This document shows, piece by piece, positions 53,143-63,400 of a stretch of 64,000 bases of DNA. The stretch lies in contig NZ_AP022565.1 of the NCBI RefSeq assembly GCF_010727325.1, positions 3,596,001 through 3,660,000 of the forward strand, read 5' to 3'. The stretch comes from Mycolicibacterium alvei. GTDB lineage: Bacteria; Actinomycetota; Actinomycetes; Mycobacteriales; Mycobacteriaceae. The notes beneath the pieces are model-generated. The model was given only the letters and a program-made list of their open reading frames with translations, was not told the origin of the DNA and did not search any database. Position 1 is the first letter of the stretch. Each line of letters starts with the position of its first letter. Made by a program: the position numbers and the translations under genes.

Positions 53143-54177
53143 ATGAATCAGCCGGCACGGAAGCGGAGTGGCTTGGGCAGGGGACTGGCAGCCCTCATTC
53201 CGACCGGTCCCGCTGAGGACGGTACCGATGTCCTGAGCCCCAAGATCGGCGCGAGCGCAGCCGACGTTCTGCTCGGGCCCTCGCCTGGATCGAATGACGC
53301 TGGGACAACGGCCACGATGTCCTCGGCCACCGACGGGTCCCACCCGGTCCTCGCCGGGGATGTCGGCGCGACGTACCGGGAGATCGATCCCAGCCTGATC
53401 CAGCCGAATCCGCGTCAGCCGCGCCAGGTGTTCGACGAGGAGGCGCTGAGCGAGCTGGTGCATTCCATCCGCGAGTTCGGATTGATGCAGCCGATCGTCG
53501 TCCGCGCCGTTGAGGAAAACGGTGAGTCCCACTACCAGTTGGTGATGGGCGAGCGACGCTGGCGAGCCGCCCAGCAGGCCGGTCTGGAGGCGATCCCGGC
53601 GATCGTCCGCGAGACCGGTGACGACAACATGTTGCGTGACGCGCTGCTGGAGAACATTCACCGGGTACAGCTGAACCCGCTCGAAGAGGCGGCGGCCTAC
53701 CAACAACTGCTCGACGAATTCGACGTCACCCACGATGAACTTGCCGCCCGGATCGGTCGCTCGCGGCCTTTGATCTCCAACATGATCCGTCTGCTGCGCC
53801 TCCCGATCGCCGTGCAGCGGCGGGTCGCGGCCGGCGTGCTGTCCGCGGGCCACGCTCGTGCGCTGCTCGCCTTGGAGGGGGGAGCGGAGAAGCAGGAAGA
53901 GCTGGCCGCCCGCATCATCGCGGAGGGCATGTCGGTGCGCGCCACCGAGGAGGCCGTGACACTGGCCAACCGCGACGGCAACACCGCGCCGCCGGCTCCG
54001 CGCCGTAAGCCGATCCAGATGCCGGGTCTTCAGGACGTTGCTGAACGGCTCTCGTCAGCCTTCGACACCCGGGTAACGGTGAGTCTCGGCAAACGAAAAG
54101 GCAAGATCGTGGTCGAGTTCGGGTCGGTCGACGACCTACAACGCATTGTCGAAATTATGAGTGCCGAAGAGCACTGA
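53143..54177 (+). CDS. parB: ParB, centromere-binding protein
   Basis: 344 aa, as in M. tuberculosis. AGGAGACGACC precedes ATG 53143. It contains the CTPase region with [20 protein letters not shown] and [12 protein letters not shown], and the helix-turn-helix with [18 protein letters not shown]. It binds parS and spreads as a CTP-dependent clamp. Follows parA by 61 nt. Confidence 0.97.
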   Translation: MNQPARKRSGLGRGLAALIPTGPAEDGTDVLSPKIGASAADVLLGPSPGSNDAGTTATMSSATDGSHPVLAGDVGATYREIDPSLIQPNPRQPRQVFDEEALSELVHSIREFGLMQPIVVRAVEENGESHYQLVMGERRWRAAQQAGLEAIPAIVRETGDDNMLRDALLENIHRVQLNPLEEAAAYQQLLDEFDVTHDELAARIGRSRPLISNMIRLLRLPIAVQRRVAAGVLSAGHARALLALEGGAEKQEELAARIIAEGMSVRATEEAVTLANRDGNTAPPAPRRKPIQMPGLQDVAERLSSAFDTRVTVSLGKRKGKIVVEFGSVDDLQRIVEIMSAEEH

Positions 54178-54399
54178 AAGCCCACGACCGACTACACCAG
54201 GTTGTTCCGTCACTGTGACAGATCAGTGATCAGAGCCGGCAGTCGCGAACGCTGTATCGCGTAAAGCCCCTGTGCGGCATAGCAATTCACTTCGGAGGCC
54301 GAACTCGATGAGATTTTCGGGGCGCAGTGGGCCGACTCCGGCGGACTCTCCTATCCTTGAAGGGCAGCCACGCACACCGTGTGAAAGCCAGGGACCTCA

Positions 54400-55287
54400 G
54401 TGACAGCACGAATAACACCGCTTCGGCTCGAGGGCTTCGAGCAGCTGCCCAAGCATGCGCGGCGCTGTGTGTTCTGGGAAGTTGATCCGTCCACGGTCGG
54501 TGACGACCATCTGACCGATCCCGAATTCGAAAAAGAAGCCTGGCTCTCGATGGTGATGCTCGAGTGGGGGTCGTGTGGTCAACTCGCGGTCACAGCTCGT
54601 CCGGACACACTGGAACGGGAGCCGGGTACTCGACCCGACGGCGGCGCCGAAGCCGGCATCGATCTGGTCGCTCCTTCCGATCTGGCTGAGTTGGGGATGC
54701 CGCCCGCCGTCATCGACGATCCGTGCTTGGGCTTCGCGTTCTACGCACCTCCGGGTGCGGTACCGCGGGCCCGACTGTTTCCGACCGCTCCGGTGAGTGC
54801 CGACGCGATTCTATTGACGGCGATCGGCGTCGAGGGTGCCGAGGATCGCCAATTGTTGTCGCAGAGCCTGTTGGCCGCGGTGGTCAACGATCTGGTGCGA
54901 CGAGGCGTTCGGGCTTTGGAGGCGTTCGGCTATACCTCGGCCGTGACCGAAATGGCCGACGACGACAGGTTGCCCGGCGAGTTGTCCCCGGCGGTGGCGG
55001 TGCTGGGGGACTGCTCGGTCGAAGAGTGCATGCTGACTTCCGATTTTCTCGAAGACGTCGGCTTCACGGTCGTGGCACCGCACCCTTACTTTCCGCGACT
55101 GCGTCTGGAACTCGACAAGGGCCTCGGCTGGAAGGCGGAAGTCGAAGCCGCACTCGAGCGGCTCTTGGAGAATGCCCGGATCGAGCTCCCGATCGGTGCC
55201 GGGATGTCGGGGGCCGGGGTCGGGGCCAAAAACGTTGCCTCACAACAATCCTGGTGCTCACCCACAGCAGGGCAGGCAGTCGACTGA
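54400..55287 (+). CDS. GNAT-like conserved mycobacterial protein (Rv3916c-like)
   Basis: 295 aa from GTG 54400. It starts with LEGFEQLPKHARRCVFWEVD, a stretch conserved in the Rv3916c group, and has two halves with GNAT-like strands (DLVRRGVRALEAFGYTS). Longer than Rv3916c (244 aa) owing to a C-terminal extension. It follows parB by 222 nt and its stop touches the convergent hydrolase gene with no gap. Function unknown. Confidence 0.75.
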   Translation: MTARITPLRLEGFEQLPKHARRCVFWEVDPSTVGDDHLTDPEFEKEAWLSMVMLEWGSCGQLAVTARPDTLEREPGTRPDGGAEAGIDLVAPSDLAELGMPPAVIDDPCLGFAFYAPPGAVPRARLFPTAPVSADAILLTAIGVEGAEDRQLLSQSLLAAVVNDLVRRGVRALEAFGYTSAVTEMADDDRLPGELSPAVAVLGDCSVEECMLTSDFLEDVGFTVVAPHPYFPRLRLELDKGLGWKAEVEAALERLLENARIELPIGAGMSGAGVGAKNVASQQSWCSPTAGQAVD

Positions 55288-56004
55288 TTACTCACCGGTC
55301 TCGGTAGCGATCCGCGAGAGCACCGCGGAAAGCATGCGCGGCCTGGAGAGGAATGGCGAGTGCCCGCCCGGCAACTCGATGGTGTCCACGCCGAGCCTGT
55401 CGCGTGCGACGCGACGGGACCAGTCGGGACGCACCATCCGATCGTCGAGGCAAATGATCGATGTCGCGGCTACAGCGGGGAACTGCTTCAGCGGGAACCG
55501 CTCACGGTAAGGCGTCCACGCTTGACGTCGGAGCCGCGAAACTGAGGCCTCGGCAACGGAGTCGGCGCAGTCCTCGTAGAAGGCGCGCCGCGCGCGATCA
55601 GGATCGGTCCATGATCGGCAATCCCGGGAATCGAGGGCGCCGAGCCCGGACAGGTAGGTGCGGTCCACCATCCCGCCGGCTGTGATCTGTTCAGCGAGGC
55701 TGTGTCCGGGTAAGGGGATCAACGCGCAGAGATAGACGAGCCGACGAACGGGCAGCTCGCCGACCACCAGTGGAATGGCGCTACCACCCAGGGAATGGCC
55801 TACAACGATGATGTCGTCAGCACGGTCCAGACCGTCGAGCGCCGCGCAGACCACGTCGGCATAGGTTTGCAAGGCGGCCGACGGTTCATCGATCGGCAGA
55901 TCCGGTGCCACGACCCGGTGGCCTCGCCGAATCAGCTCGGGAGCCAGAAGTTCCCAGCACCATGCCCCATGCCACGCGCCGTGGACCAGTGCAAAGGTCG
56001 CCAC
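55288..56004 (-). CDS. Alpha/beta hydrolase (salicylate esterase-like)
   Basis: 238 aa from GTG 56004. It begins MATFALVHGAWHGAWCWELL, the oxyanion HG motif, then VVGHSLGGSAIP with the nucleophile Ser and GGHSPFLSRP with the catalytic His. It resembles plant methylesterase/salicylic-acid esterase-type hydrolases that are common in actinobacteria. The substrate is unknown. Confidence 0.82.
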   Translation of the reverse strand: MATFALVHGAWHGAWCWELLAPELIRRGHRVVAPDLPIDEPSAALQTYADVVCAALDGLDRADDIIVVGHSLGGSAIPLVVGELPVRRLVYLCALIPLPGHSLAEQITAGGMVDRTYLSGLGALDSRDCRSWTDPDRARRAFYEDCADSVAEASVSRLRRQAWTPYRERFPLKQFPAVAATSIICLDDRMVRPDWSRRVARDRLGVDTIELPGGHSPFLSRPRMLSAVLSRIATETGE

Positions 56005-56190
56005 GTCTCGAGCCTAGGTCGTGTCTCTCGATCGCTGCGAGAACGCCGCACCAGAAGTCACACCGGTTCGTTTTGGCAAACAGCCTCGGGCGCAACACTG
56101 TTCGCATTGATTAGACACGCTCTAGGTAGAGGATTGCGGCTCAATGGTGACAGCGATCCGCGGCATACGCACCTCGAGGCCAAAACCTCA

Positions 56191-56274
56191 GCGCTCACGC
56201 ACTCACGCCGAACCGGCGCTCACGCACTCACGCCGAGCCGGCGCTCACGCACTCACGCCGAACCGGCGCTCACG
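56191..56274. repeat. 25-bp tandem repeat at the 3' end of cwlM
   Basis: Three full 25-bp units start at 56191, 56216 and 56241, followed by 9 nt of a fourth; each contains GCGCTCACGCACTCACGCCG. The second unit differs at one base (AACCG to AGCCG). The array overlaps the cwlM stop codon region by 5 nt (56270-56274). Confidence 0.85.
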
Positions 56275-57463
56275 CGCCGCGGCTCGCCTGCTGTTCCACC
56301 GAAAGCTCATGCGCCAACAACTCGGCGAAAGTGAAAGTGCCCGTCGGACGGTCATTCTTGCCCAACAGATACAGACGCTTGACCGCCGCCAGGATGCCCT
56401 CGGCGATCGCATCACGTGTCTGGGTCGACAGCAGCAGCCCACGATCATGCGGATTGGTGATGTAGCCGATGTCCACCTCGACCGTGGGCATCCGGGTCAG
56501 CCGGAGCAGATCCCAGGTCCGGCCGTGGGACCGGCAGTCACGTAAACCGGTGCGCGCCACCACTTCCCGCTGAATGAAGTCGGCGAGGTTGCGGCCGATG
56601 CTGGACACCGAGCCATGAGAATTCCCGAAGTGGAACGAGGCCACGCCATTCGCGGATGCGGAACGCTGACTCTCACAGCGCAGGCTGATCATCAGATCCG
56701 CACCCACCCGGTTGGCGGTGGCGGCCCGTTCGGCGTCCAGTGGGCTGCGGTTTGCCGGCCGGGAGATGAACGTCTCCATGCCGATCGCAGTCATCCGGCC
56801 TTCCAGCCGACTTGCCAAGTCCCACAAGATGTCTGCTTCGCTGATCGGACCGTCGGGCCCGTTCATGATCATCCCGTGATCGGTTCCGCCGCGGCCCGGA
56901 TCGATGATGACGTGCTTACCTGACAGCTGCGGACCCGAGCTTCGCACCCGCTCTTCTTCCCGGATCGCGTGCGGTGACCCACCGGTCACCCGCGAACCCA
57001 GGAAATACAACGAGCGCAACGTTTCCGGTCCACAGATTCCGTCGGGGTACAGCCCGTACTCACGCTGGTAGGACGACAATGCATTGTGAGTCTGCAGGCC
57101 GAAATGCCCGTCGACCATGCCGGTGTAGAAACCGAGGTCCTGCAGGCGGGCCTGCAAAGTCGCCACATCGTCGCCGTACATGGGCGCACCGAATTGATGA
57201 GTCAGAGTGCGGGCCCCCAGCCGGTAGGAGGCCTCGCGCAGGGCGCGATAGGTGGCCTCTCCGACGATTCCGTCGACCAACAGGCCTCGGTGCTGCTGAA
57301 ACGCCCGGACAGCGCTGTCGAGCTCGTCATCGAATGCGTCGAGCGCAACATGCCTACCCGTACTCAGGTCGGCGTCGGGGTTGTCGATCAGACCCAGCGC
57401 GGCAAAGGCCGCCCGGATCTCGGTGACTGCTCCGCCACGATCACCGCGACGCAGACTCGACAT
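56270..57463 (-). CDS. cwlM: CwlM, peptidoglycan synthesis regulator (amidase-like)
   Basis: 397 aa from ATG 57463, after GGAGGGG at 6 nt. The longer ORF from 57493 has no better ribosome site. Two peptidoglycan-binding repeats (AVRAFQQHRGLLVDGIVGEA and QDLGFYTGMVDGHFGLQTHN) precede an amidase_3 domain (HVIIDPGRGGTDHG). In mycobacteria CwlM is not a hydrolase: it is a cytosolic, PknB-phosphorylated activator of MurA that also contacts MurJ and FhaA. PknB, MurJ and FhaA are encoded in the same window. Confidence 0.94.
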   Translation of the reverse strand: MSSLRRGDRGGAVTEIRAAFAALGLIDNPDADLSTGRHVALDAFDDELDSAVRAFQQHRGLLVDGIVGEATYRALREASYRLGARTLTHQFGAPMYGDDVATLQARLQDLGFYTGMVDGHFGLQTHNALSSYQREYGLYPDGICGPETLRSLYFLGSRVTGGSPHAIREEERVRSSGPQLSGKHVIIDPGRGGTDHGMIMNGPDGPISEADILWDLASRLEGRMTAIGMETFISRPANRSPLDAERAATANRVGADLMISLRCESQRSASANGVASFHFGNSHGSVSSIGRNLADFIQREVVARTGLRDCRSHGRTWDLLRLTRMPTVEVDIGYITNPHDRGLLLSTQTRDAIAEGILAAVKRLYLLGKNDRPTGTFTFAELLAHELSVEQQASRGA

Positions 57464-57583
57464 TGGGGCCCCTCCATGCTGGTTTCCGGCCATCTGCCGG
57501 GCAAGCTAGCCAGCATTATCTCAGATATCGACCACAATCCGGAAAACGCCAGGCGTATCCCCGGGTGTGTGCCGTGAGTGAAC

Positions 57584-57916
57584 TCAGAGTGCGTCGGCCA
57601 GTTCCCGCAGCAGGGCGGCCTTGCCCTTCGCGCCGACGATGCGCTTCACCGGCGCGCCGTCCTTGAACAGGATCAACGTCGGGATGGACACCACCTGGAA
57701 GTCACGCGCGGTGGCCGGGTTGGCGTCCACGTCGAGCTTCGCGACCCGCAGCTCACCGGCCTTCTCACCCGCGATCTCCTCGAGCACCGGGGCCACCATC
57801 TTGCACGGCCCGCACCAGGTGGCCCAGAAATCGACCAGGACCGGTGTGCTGCTGGTCAGAACGTCTTCGGAGAATGAATCGTCGGTGACCGTTACTGTTG
57901 CGCTGTCCGCACTCAT
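57584..57916 (-). CDS. trxC: Thioredoxin
   Basis: 110 aa with WCGPCK at ~34-39 in VDFWATWCGPCKMVAPVLEE. The cis-Pro is in SIPTLILF. It reduces protein disulfides and is reduced by TrxB, encoded 33 nt upstream. AGGAGAG precedes ATG 57916. Confidence 0.96.
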   Translation of the reverse strand: MSADSATVTVTDDSFSEDVLTSSTPVLVDFWATWCGPCKMVAPVLEEIAGEKAGELRVAKLDVDANPATARDFQVVSIPTLILFKDGAPVKRIVGAKGKAALLRELADAL

Positions 57917-57949
57917 GGAGCTCTCCTGTCGGATGGAATCTATTGGGGG

Positions 57950-58885
57950 TCAGTCGTTGTCGGCGAGCCAACGCTCGGTGTCGATCGCGGCCGAACAGCC
58001 GCTGCCCGCGGCGGTGATGGCCTGGCGGTAGGTGTGGTCGACGAGGTCGCCCGCGGCGAACACCCCGTCGAGCGTGGTCGCAGTGGTACGACCGACCACC
58101 TGCACGTAGCCCTCGTCGTCGAGGTCGATCTGGCCGCGCACGAGCTCTGAGCGTGGATCGTGACCGATCGCGACGAACACGCCGGTCACCTCGAGCTTGG
58201 ACTCCTCGCCGGTGACGGTGTCACGCAACCGCACACCCGTCACCTTGGGATCGCCCTCGATCTGGGTGATCTCGGTGTTGGTCAGGAAGGTGATCTTCTC
58301 GTTGGCCTTGGCCCGCTCCAGCATGATCTTGGAGGCGCGGAACTCGTTGCGACGGTGGATGAGAGTCACCGAACGGGCGAACCGGGTGAGGAACGTCGCC
58401 TCTTCCATCGCAGAGTCGCCACCGCCGACCACGATGATGTCCTCGTCGCGGAAGAAGAATCCGTCGCAGGTGGCGCAGGTGCTCACACCCATGCCGGTCA
58501 GGGCCTCTTCGCCGGGCACACCGAGGTGCCGCGCGGCGGCACCCATGGCCAGGATCACCGACCGGGCCCGGTGGGTCTCGTCCCCGACTGTGACCGATTT
58601 CACCGGGCCGGTGAGGTCGACGGCGTCGACGTCCTCCATACGCAGATCCGCACCGAAGCGCAGGGCCTGCTCACGCATCTCGTCCATCAACTCGGGACCG
58701 GTGATGCCCTCACGGAACCCCGGGTAGTTCTCCACCTCGGTGGTGGTCATCAGCGCGCCGCCGAACTGGGTGCCCTCGAACACCAGCGGCTTCAGCTGGG
58801 CGCGGGCAGCGTAGATGGCTGCGGTGTAACCGGCGGGGCCGGAACCGATGATGATGACGTCGTGGACCGTCGCTGAGGAGGACAT
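57950..58885 (-). CDS. trxB: Thioredoxin reductase
   Basis: 311 aa. FAD motif [18 protein letters not shown], redox-active [16 protein letters not shown] motif [14 protein letters not shown]. It reduces TrxC with NADPH. It lies 80 nt downstream of rsmA, in the sigM-rsmA-trxB-trxC order also seen in M. tuberculosis. Confidence 0.97.
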   Translation of the reverse strand: MSSSATVHDVIIIGSGPAGYTAAIYAARAQLKPLVFEGTQFGGALMTTTEVENYPGFREGITGPELMDEMREQALRFGADLRMEDVDAVDLTGPVKSVTVGDETHRARSVILAMGAAARHLGVPGEEALTGMGVSTCATCDGFFFRDEDIIVVGGGDSAMEEATFLTRFARSVTLIHRRNEFRASKIMLERAKANEKITFLTNTEITQIEGDPKVTGVRLRDTVTGEESKLEVTGVFVAIGHDPRSELVRGQIDLDDEGYVQVVGRTTATTLDGVFAAGDLVDHTYRQAITAAGSGCSAAIDTERWLADND

Positions 58886-58965
58886 GTAGGCCTTTCTGCC
58901 GTACTCGGCACGGGTTGCAACGTCAGCCTAGGCCGGATGTGTTCCCACCTGGCGCGCAGGACAGC

Positions 58966-59718
58966 CTACGGACGATTCACCGGGCGTTTGACCACGGTGT
59001 TGGCCAACGACCCGGTATGAGCGGCGTCACAGTCTGCGGGGAGGACCAACCCCACGATGGCGTCGGGATCTGCGGGGGCTTTCGGTGGCACCAGCATCAA
59101 CACCCCTTGGCGACCGCTCACCTCGAGCGGTCGGGCGCCGAGGATCGCGACGTCGGGTGGATAGCCCAGGGCGGAAAGGCAGGCGCCGCGGCGCCGGGGG
59201 TCGGTCAGCGGCCCCAGATCGGGCGGGACCGACAGCAGGCCCTGGATCTGGGGTTCGGACAGACCGATCGCGGCCCGGGGCGGGGAGACCGTGATCTGGC
59301 CGACGCTGGTCCTCGTCGAAGGCGCGTGGCCGGTCGGGTGCATCAGGACGATCCCGCCCACCACCACGGCCACCAACGCTGCGCCGGACCCGGCGACGGC
59401 GGCGATCGACTTCCAGCGGCGGGTGGACGGCGGCCGCGGGGCCGGTACGGCACGCAGTGCCTCCGACAGGCGGGCGCTCACCTCGGCAGGTACCGGGGGA
59501 GCCGAGGAGCGGTCCTGGGCCAACTCGGCCAGATCGCGGCGGACCTGATCCAGCGCGGCCAGGGTGTTCCTGGCGTCCGGTCCGGCCAGCGGGTCGGTGC
59601 GCACCCTTCGGCGGATACGCGCGGCGGTGTCATCGTCGAGCAACCCGGCCTGCAGGTCGGCGAGCAGCTCAGCAGGAATCGGACCGTCCGACGGCACTCG
59701 GGGTGTGCTGCCGTTCAT
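58966..59718 (-). CDS. rsmA: Anti-sigma-M factor RsmA
   Basis: About 250 aa from ATG 59718 (a TTG at 59727 would add MKP). N-terminal ~95 residues are cytosolic and rich in Arg/Asp, with the anti-sigma helices LLADLQAGLLDDDTAARIRR; a membrane helix follows (SIAAVAGSGAALVAVVVGGI) and then an extracytoplasmic domain with two Cys. Its N-terminus overlaps the 3' end of sigM by 50 nt. It should hold SigM inactive. Confidence 0.88.
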   Translation of the reverse strand: MNGSTPRVPSDGPIPAELLADLQAGLLDDDTAARIRRRVRTDPLAGPDARNTLAALDQVRRDLAELAQDRSSAPPVPAEVSARLSEALRAVPAPRPPSTRRWKSIAAVAGSGAALVAVVVGGIVLMHPTGHAPSTRTSVGQITVSPPRAAIGLSEPQIQGLLSVPPDLGPLTDPRRRGACLSALGYPPDVAILGARPLEVSGRQGVLMLVPPKAPADPDAIVGLVLPADCDAAHTGSLANTVVKRPVNRP

Positions 59719-60331
59719 CGGCTTCAAAATACTGGAGCAGGCCGGCCAGCTTGTGCCTGGCGCGGGAACACCGGCTCTTCACGGTGCCCTCCGCGACCCC
59801 GAGGAGCAGCGCCGTCTCGGCCACCGAATAGCCCTGCATGTCGACGGCCACCACCGCGGCGCGCTGCTCCAGCGGCAGCTGCATCAACGCCCGCTCCACC
59901 ACGATCGTGGTCGCCACGCGGGGCGCCGGGTCGCCGGCCGGGTCGCGCAGATGAGTGAAGTGGTCAAGCTCGTGTTCGGAGGCGGTGTGCTGGTGGCGAG
60001 ACCGGCGTACCCGGTCCAGGCAGGCATTCACCACGATCCGGTACAGCCAGCTGCTGACCGCCGAGTCGTGGCGGAACGAGGCTGCCGTGCGATGTGCCGA
60101 CAGCAACGCGTCCTGGACGGCGTCGTCGGCGTCCTCGTGGTGATGGCTGGTGAGAAACGCCAACCGACGCAACTGACCGTGGTGCCGGTTCACCAGCTCC
60201 TCGAACGCGTAACGGTCCCCGGCGACGTGGGCCGCCAGCAGTTCGGCATCGGAACGCGCGGCGGCCCCCTCGTCCCGGTGCCCCCGGATCCTTGCTGTGA
60301 CCGGCTTCCCGGTCCCCCCGAACCTTCCCAC
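59669..60331 (-). CDS. sigM: ECF sigma factor SigM
   Basis: 220 aa from GTG 60331; a second in-frame GTG at 60301 is an alternative. Region 2 is AYAFEELVNRHHGQLRRLAF-like (YAFEELVNRHH with DADDAVQDALLSAHR), and region 4 is GYSVAETALLLGVAEGTVKS. M. tuberculosis SigM (Rv3911) regulates ESX and thiol-related genes. It is followed by its anti-sigma factor. Confidence 0.9.
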   Translation of the reverse strand: MGRFGGTGKPVTARIRGHRDEGAAARSDAELLAAHVAGDRYAFEELVNRHHGQLRRLAFLTSHHHEDADDAVQDALLSAHRTAASFRHDSAVSSWLYRIVVNACLDRVRRSRHQHTASEHELDHFTHLRDPAGDPAPRVATTIVVERALMQLPLEQRAAVVAVDMQGYSVAETALLLGVAEGTVKSRCSRARHKLAGLLQYFEADERQHTPSAVGRSDSC

Positions 60332-60430
60332 CCGCTGAACTTAAACGCTGTGCGGGAGCTGCCAGGACACTTGTTTGACCAACCGGGTATTACGCCAGGT
60401 CAAGAACCTGTCGGGGCTGGGGATGACGGG

Positions 60431-63400
60431 TCAGGAGGCGGCTTTGAGGGTGATTTCGGAGATGTCGGTACGGCTCTTGCCGTCCACGGTGCCCAGCGTC
60501 GTGATCCACACCAGCACGTAGGAGGTGGACGACGCCTTGTCCACCGAGATGGTGTTGGAGCCGGGCTTCAGCGGGGTCGGAGGGGTCAGTTCGGTGGTGT
60601 CCGACAGGGACGAAGGAGTGGCCGACTGGGCCGAGCGGATCTGCACCGACGTGCCGGTGCTGGTCACGTTGAGGGTGACCGAGCCGATCGTGGTCGGCTG
60701 CGGCAGTTGCAGCATCAGGCCGACGCCGTTCTTGAACCCGGGGAACGGGGCGGGATCCGAATACGTGTCGGTGGACCACGCCGTGCTGGTGCTGCCGTCG
60801 ATGGCCTGCCCGGCCGTAGCCGGTGAATCGGCTTCGCCCTCGGGTGAGAATACCGTCGCCCGAACGGGTTTCACCGTGCTTCCGGTCGCGGCCGAGGAAT
60901 CGTCCTGGTTCTCGGAGCTGCTCGCAGACGGTGCATTCAGGCCGAGTTCGTCGCGGTTGAGACCACCGCCGACGTCGCCGAAGATGCTGTTGAGCACGGA
61001 GGCCAGTACCAGCAGCGCCACGAGGATGACGGCGGCGCCCACGCTCACCCCGATGATGATGCCCTTGCGGCGCCGGGCCTCGGCGGCTTCGTGTTCCTCG
61101 GGGGTTTCGTGTGGGCGGACCGGAGCTGCCGGGGCGGGCTTCTCCTCGACCGAACCCGTCATCAGCTCGGTCCGATCGGCGATTGCAGTGGCCTGTTGCA
61201 GCAGGTTCAAAAGAGTTGGAGCGCTTCGGATTCCACCACCGGGCTGGACGGCTCGGGCGGCCGCCGCCGAGATCTGGAACGGGATGTCGCGGTCGATGGC
61301 GCGCGGCTCGACCGGCTGCCCGGCCGAATCCAGGGCGGCCGGGTCCAGCCCGCTGCGTGATCCGGACTCCGGTAGCGGCCAGCGGTTGACCAGCAGCGCG
61401 TACAGCGCCGCGCCGATGCCGCGGATGTCGTCATCGGGCGTCGCGTCGGGCATGGTGGCCGGGAAGGCCAGTGCCACATCGCCTTCGATGCTCACCCGCA
61501 CCCGGCTGGGATGATCGATGGAGAGGGCCACCCCGGCGCGGTGGGCGGCTTCGGCGGCAGCGGCCAGCGACTGGATGGCGCGGGCCCCGCCGATCGGGGA
61601 GGGGGACGTATCCGCGACCTCGGCCAGCGAGCCGCCGCGGATCCACTCCGAGACGATCAGGCCGCCGGATCCGCTGTGCGCCACGTCGAGCACCCGGGCG
61701 ATGCCGGGGACGTCGATGCGGCTGAGTTTGAGGGTGCGCGAGAGGATCTCCTGCACCTGCGCATCGGGCATGGTGGCATCGGGGTCGACGAAGGTCAGCG
61801 CCACCTGCCGGTCCAGCGCGGTGTCGAGCGCCTGCCAGAACTGCAGGTGCGGCGGGCCGCCGTGGGAAACCAGGAGCCGGTAGCGGCCCTCGGCGATGGT
61901 CGCCCCGGGGATGAGGTGCACATCGTCGTCGTCCGATTCCAGCGCGGCCTCGTGGGGCGAGGCGAACGAAATCGGCTCGCGGGTCGGGTCGCCGCCGTAG
62001 TCGGTGGCCGGTCGGGTCGTCCCGTTCGGCCGGCTCGTAGAAGGCTCGCCGGATCCGGTGTCCTCCCCGGTGCCTTCGTCCGTCCGGCTGCCCGGATCGG
62101 CGGATGGCACGTCCGGATGGAACTCGTCGGCGGCCGGGCGCGGCAACTTCGTAGTGTCGGTTGTCATCCCGGAATTTGAGGTGGCGTCCGGTGCCGGACC
62201 GTCCGCGGATTCGTCGGTCACCGGTGATCCTTTCCACATCCCCGCTCCGGCAACGCCTGCCGGAGTCCCGCCGCCGGCGGCTGCCGGGCTCGACGGCCAC
62301 TCAGTAGGAGAAGAATTCCTCTGATCAGGGTACGTGACGGGTGTTGCAGGATGAGGCCTGACGGGCGGCGAAGTTATTTCCATGGCTACCTGTCCGGCCG
62401 CCGGCTGAGGTGCGGGACGCGGCCGCCCGAGCCGACGGCGGACCACAGCCAGCGCCGATTGCGCTTCCGGAACCCGGGCGGCCAGCATCACGCCGGCAAT
62501 GATCGGGACCATGATCACGCCGAGGGCGAGCAGGCGTAGCAGCGAACCGGCGGCACCGGCGTGCTCGGTGAGCGAATCCAGCCCCAGCAACCGGTCGGCA
62601 GCGTGCGCCACCAGGCTCGCGATCAACGACGCCGCGATCGTGACCAGGATGGTGCGGATCACCGCGTCGCGCAGCAGGCGGCCGCCGCGCGGCCGCAGGT
62701 GGGCCTTCAGCAGGAAATGCCCGACCACGACCCCGGCCAGGAAACCCAGACCGTTGGCCAGGCCCAGGTAGCCGGCCACCATGTTGGGGTCGTCGGTCAG
62801 GTGCGGAGCGAGGAGCGAGCCGATGATCTTGACGGTGGTGATCACCACGATGACGAGGATCGGCGTCCACGGCCGTTCCCGCGCGTAGAACACCCGTAGC
62901 TGCAGCAGGACCAGTGCGTAGGGGATCAACGTGAACGCCGACAGCGTGATCGCCATGCCGAGGTAGCCGGCGTCGGTGGCGCTGAAGTTTCCGTAGGCGA
63001 ACAGCGCGCTGCCGATCGCGGGCCCGCCGACGGTCATCATCGCCACGATCGGGATGAGGGTCACCATGGTCAGTCGGGTCGCCAGGGAGTAATCGTCGAG
63101 TACGGCCGGGATGTTGTCGGCCGCCGAGTTGCGGCTCAGGCGCGGCATCACCACGGTCAGCACGGTGACGCCGATCATCCCGAACGGCAGCATCAACACG
63201 AGCCACGTGTAGTTGTAGATGGCCGGGCCCGACGCGGACGCGGTGCTGGCGATCTGGTTTCCGACGATCAGGCCGATCTGGCTTATCAGAACGTAGAGCA
63301 CCATCGCGGCGGCCATGGCACCGAACTTCTTGAGCCGGTCGTCGATGCCCCACAGCGGCCGCAGGCTGACCCGTTCGGCACGGATCGCGGCGAACAACAC

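Noticed and set aside
56191..56274. CRISPR-like array
   Set aside because: Units are contiguous with no unique spacers, and there are no cas genes, so it is a tandem repeat.
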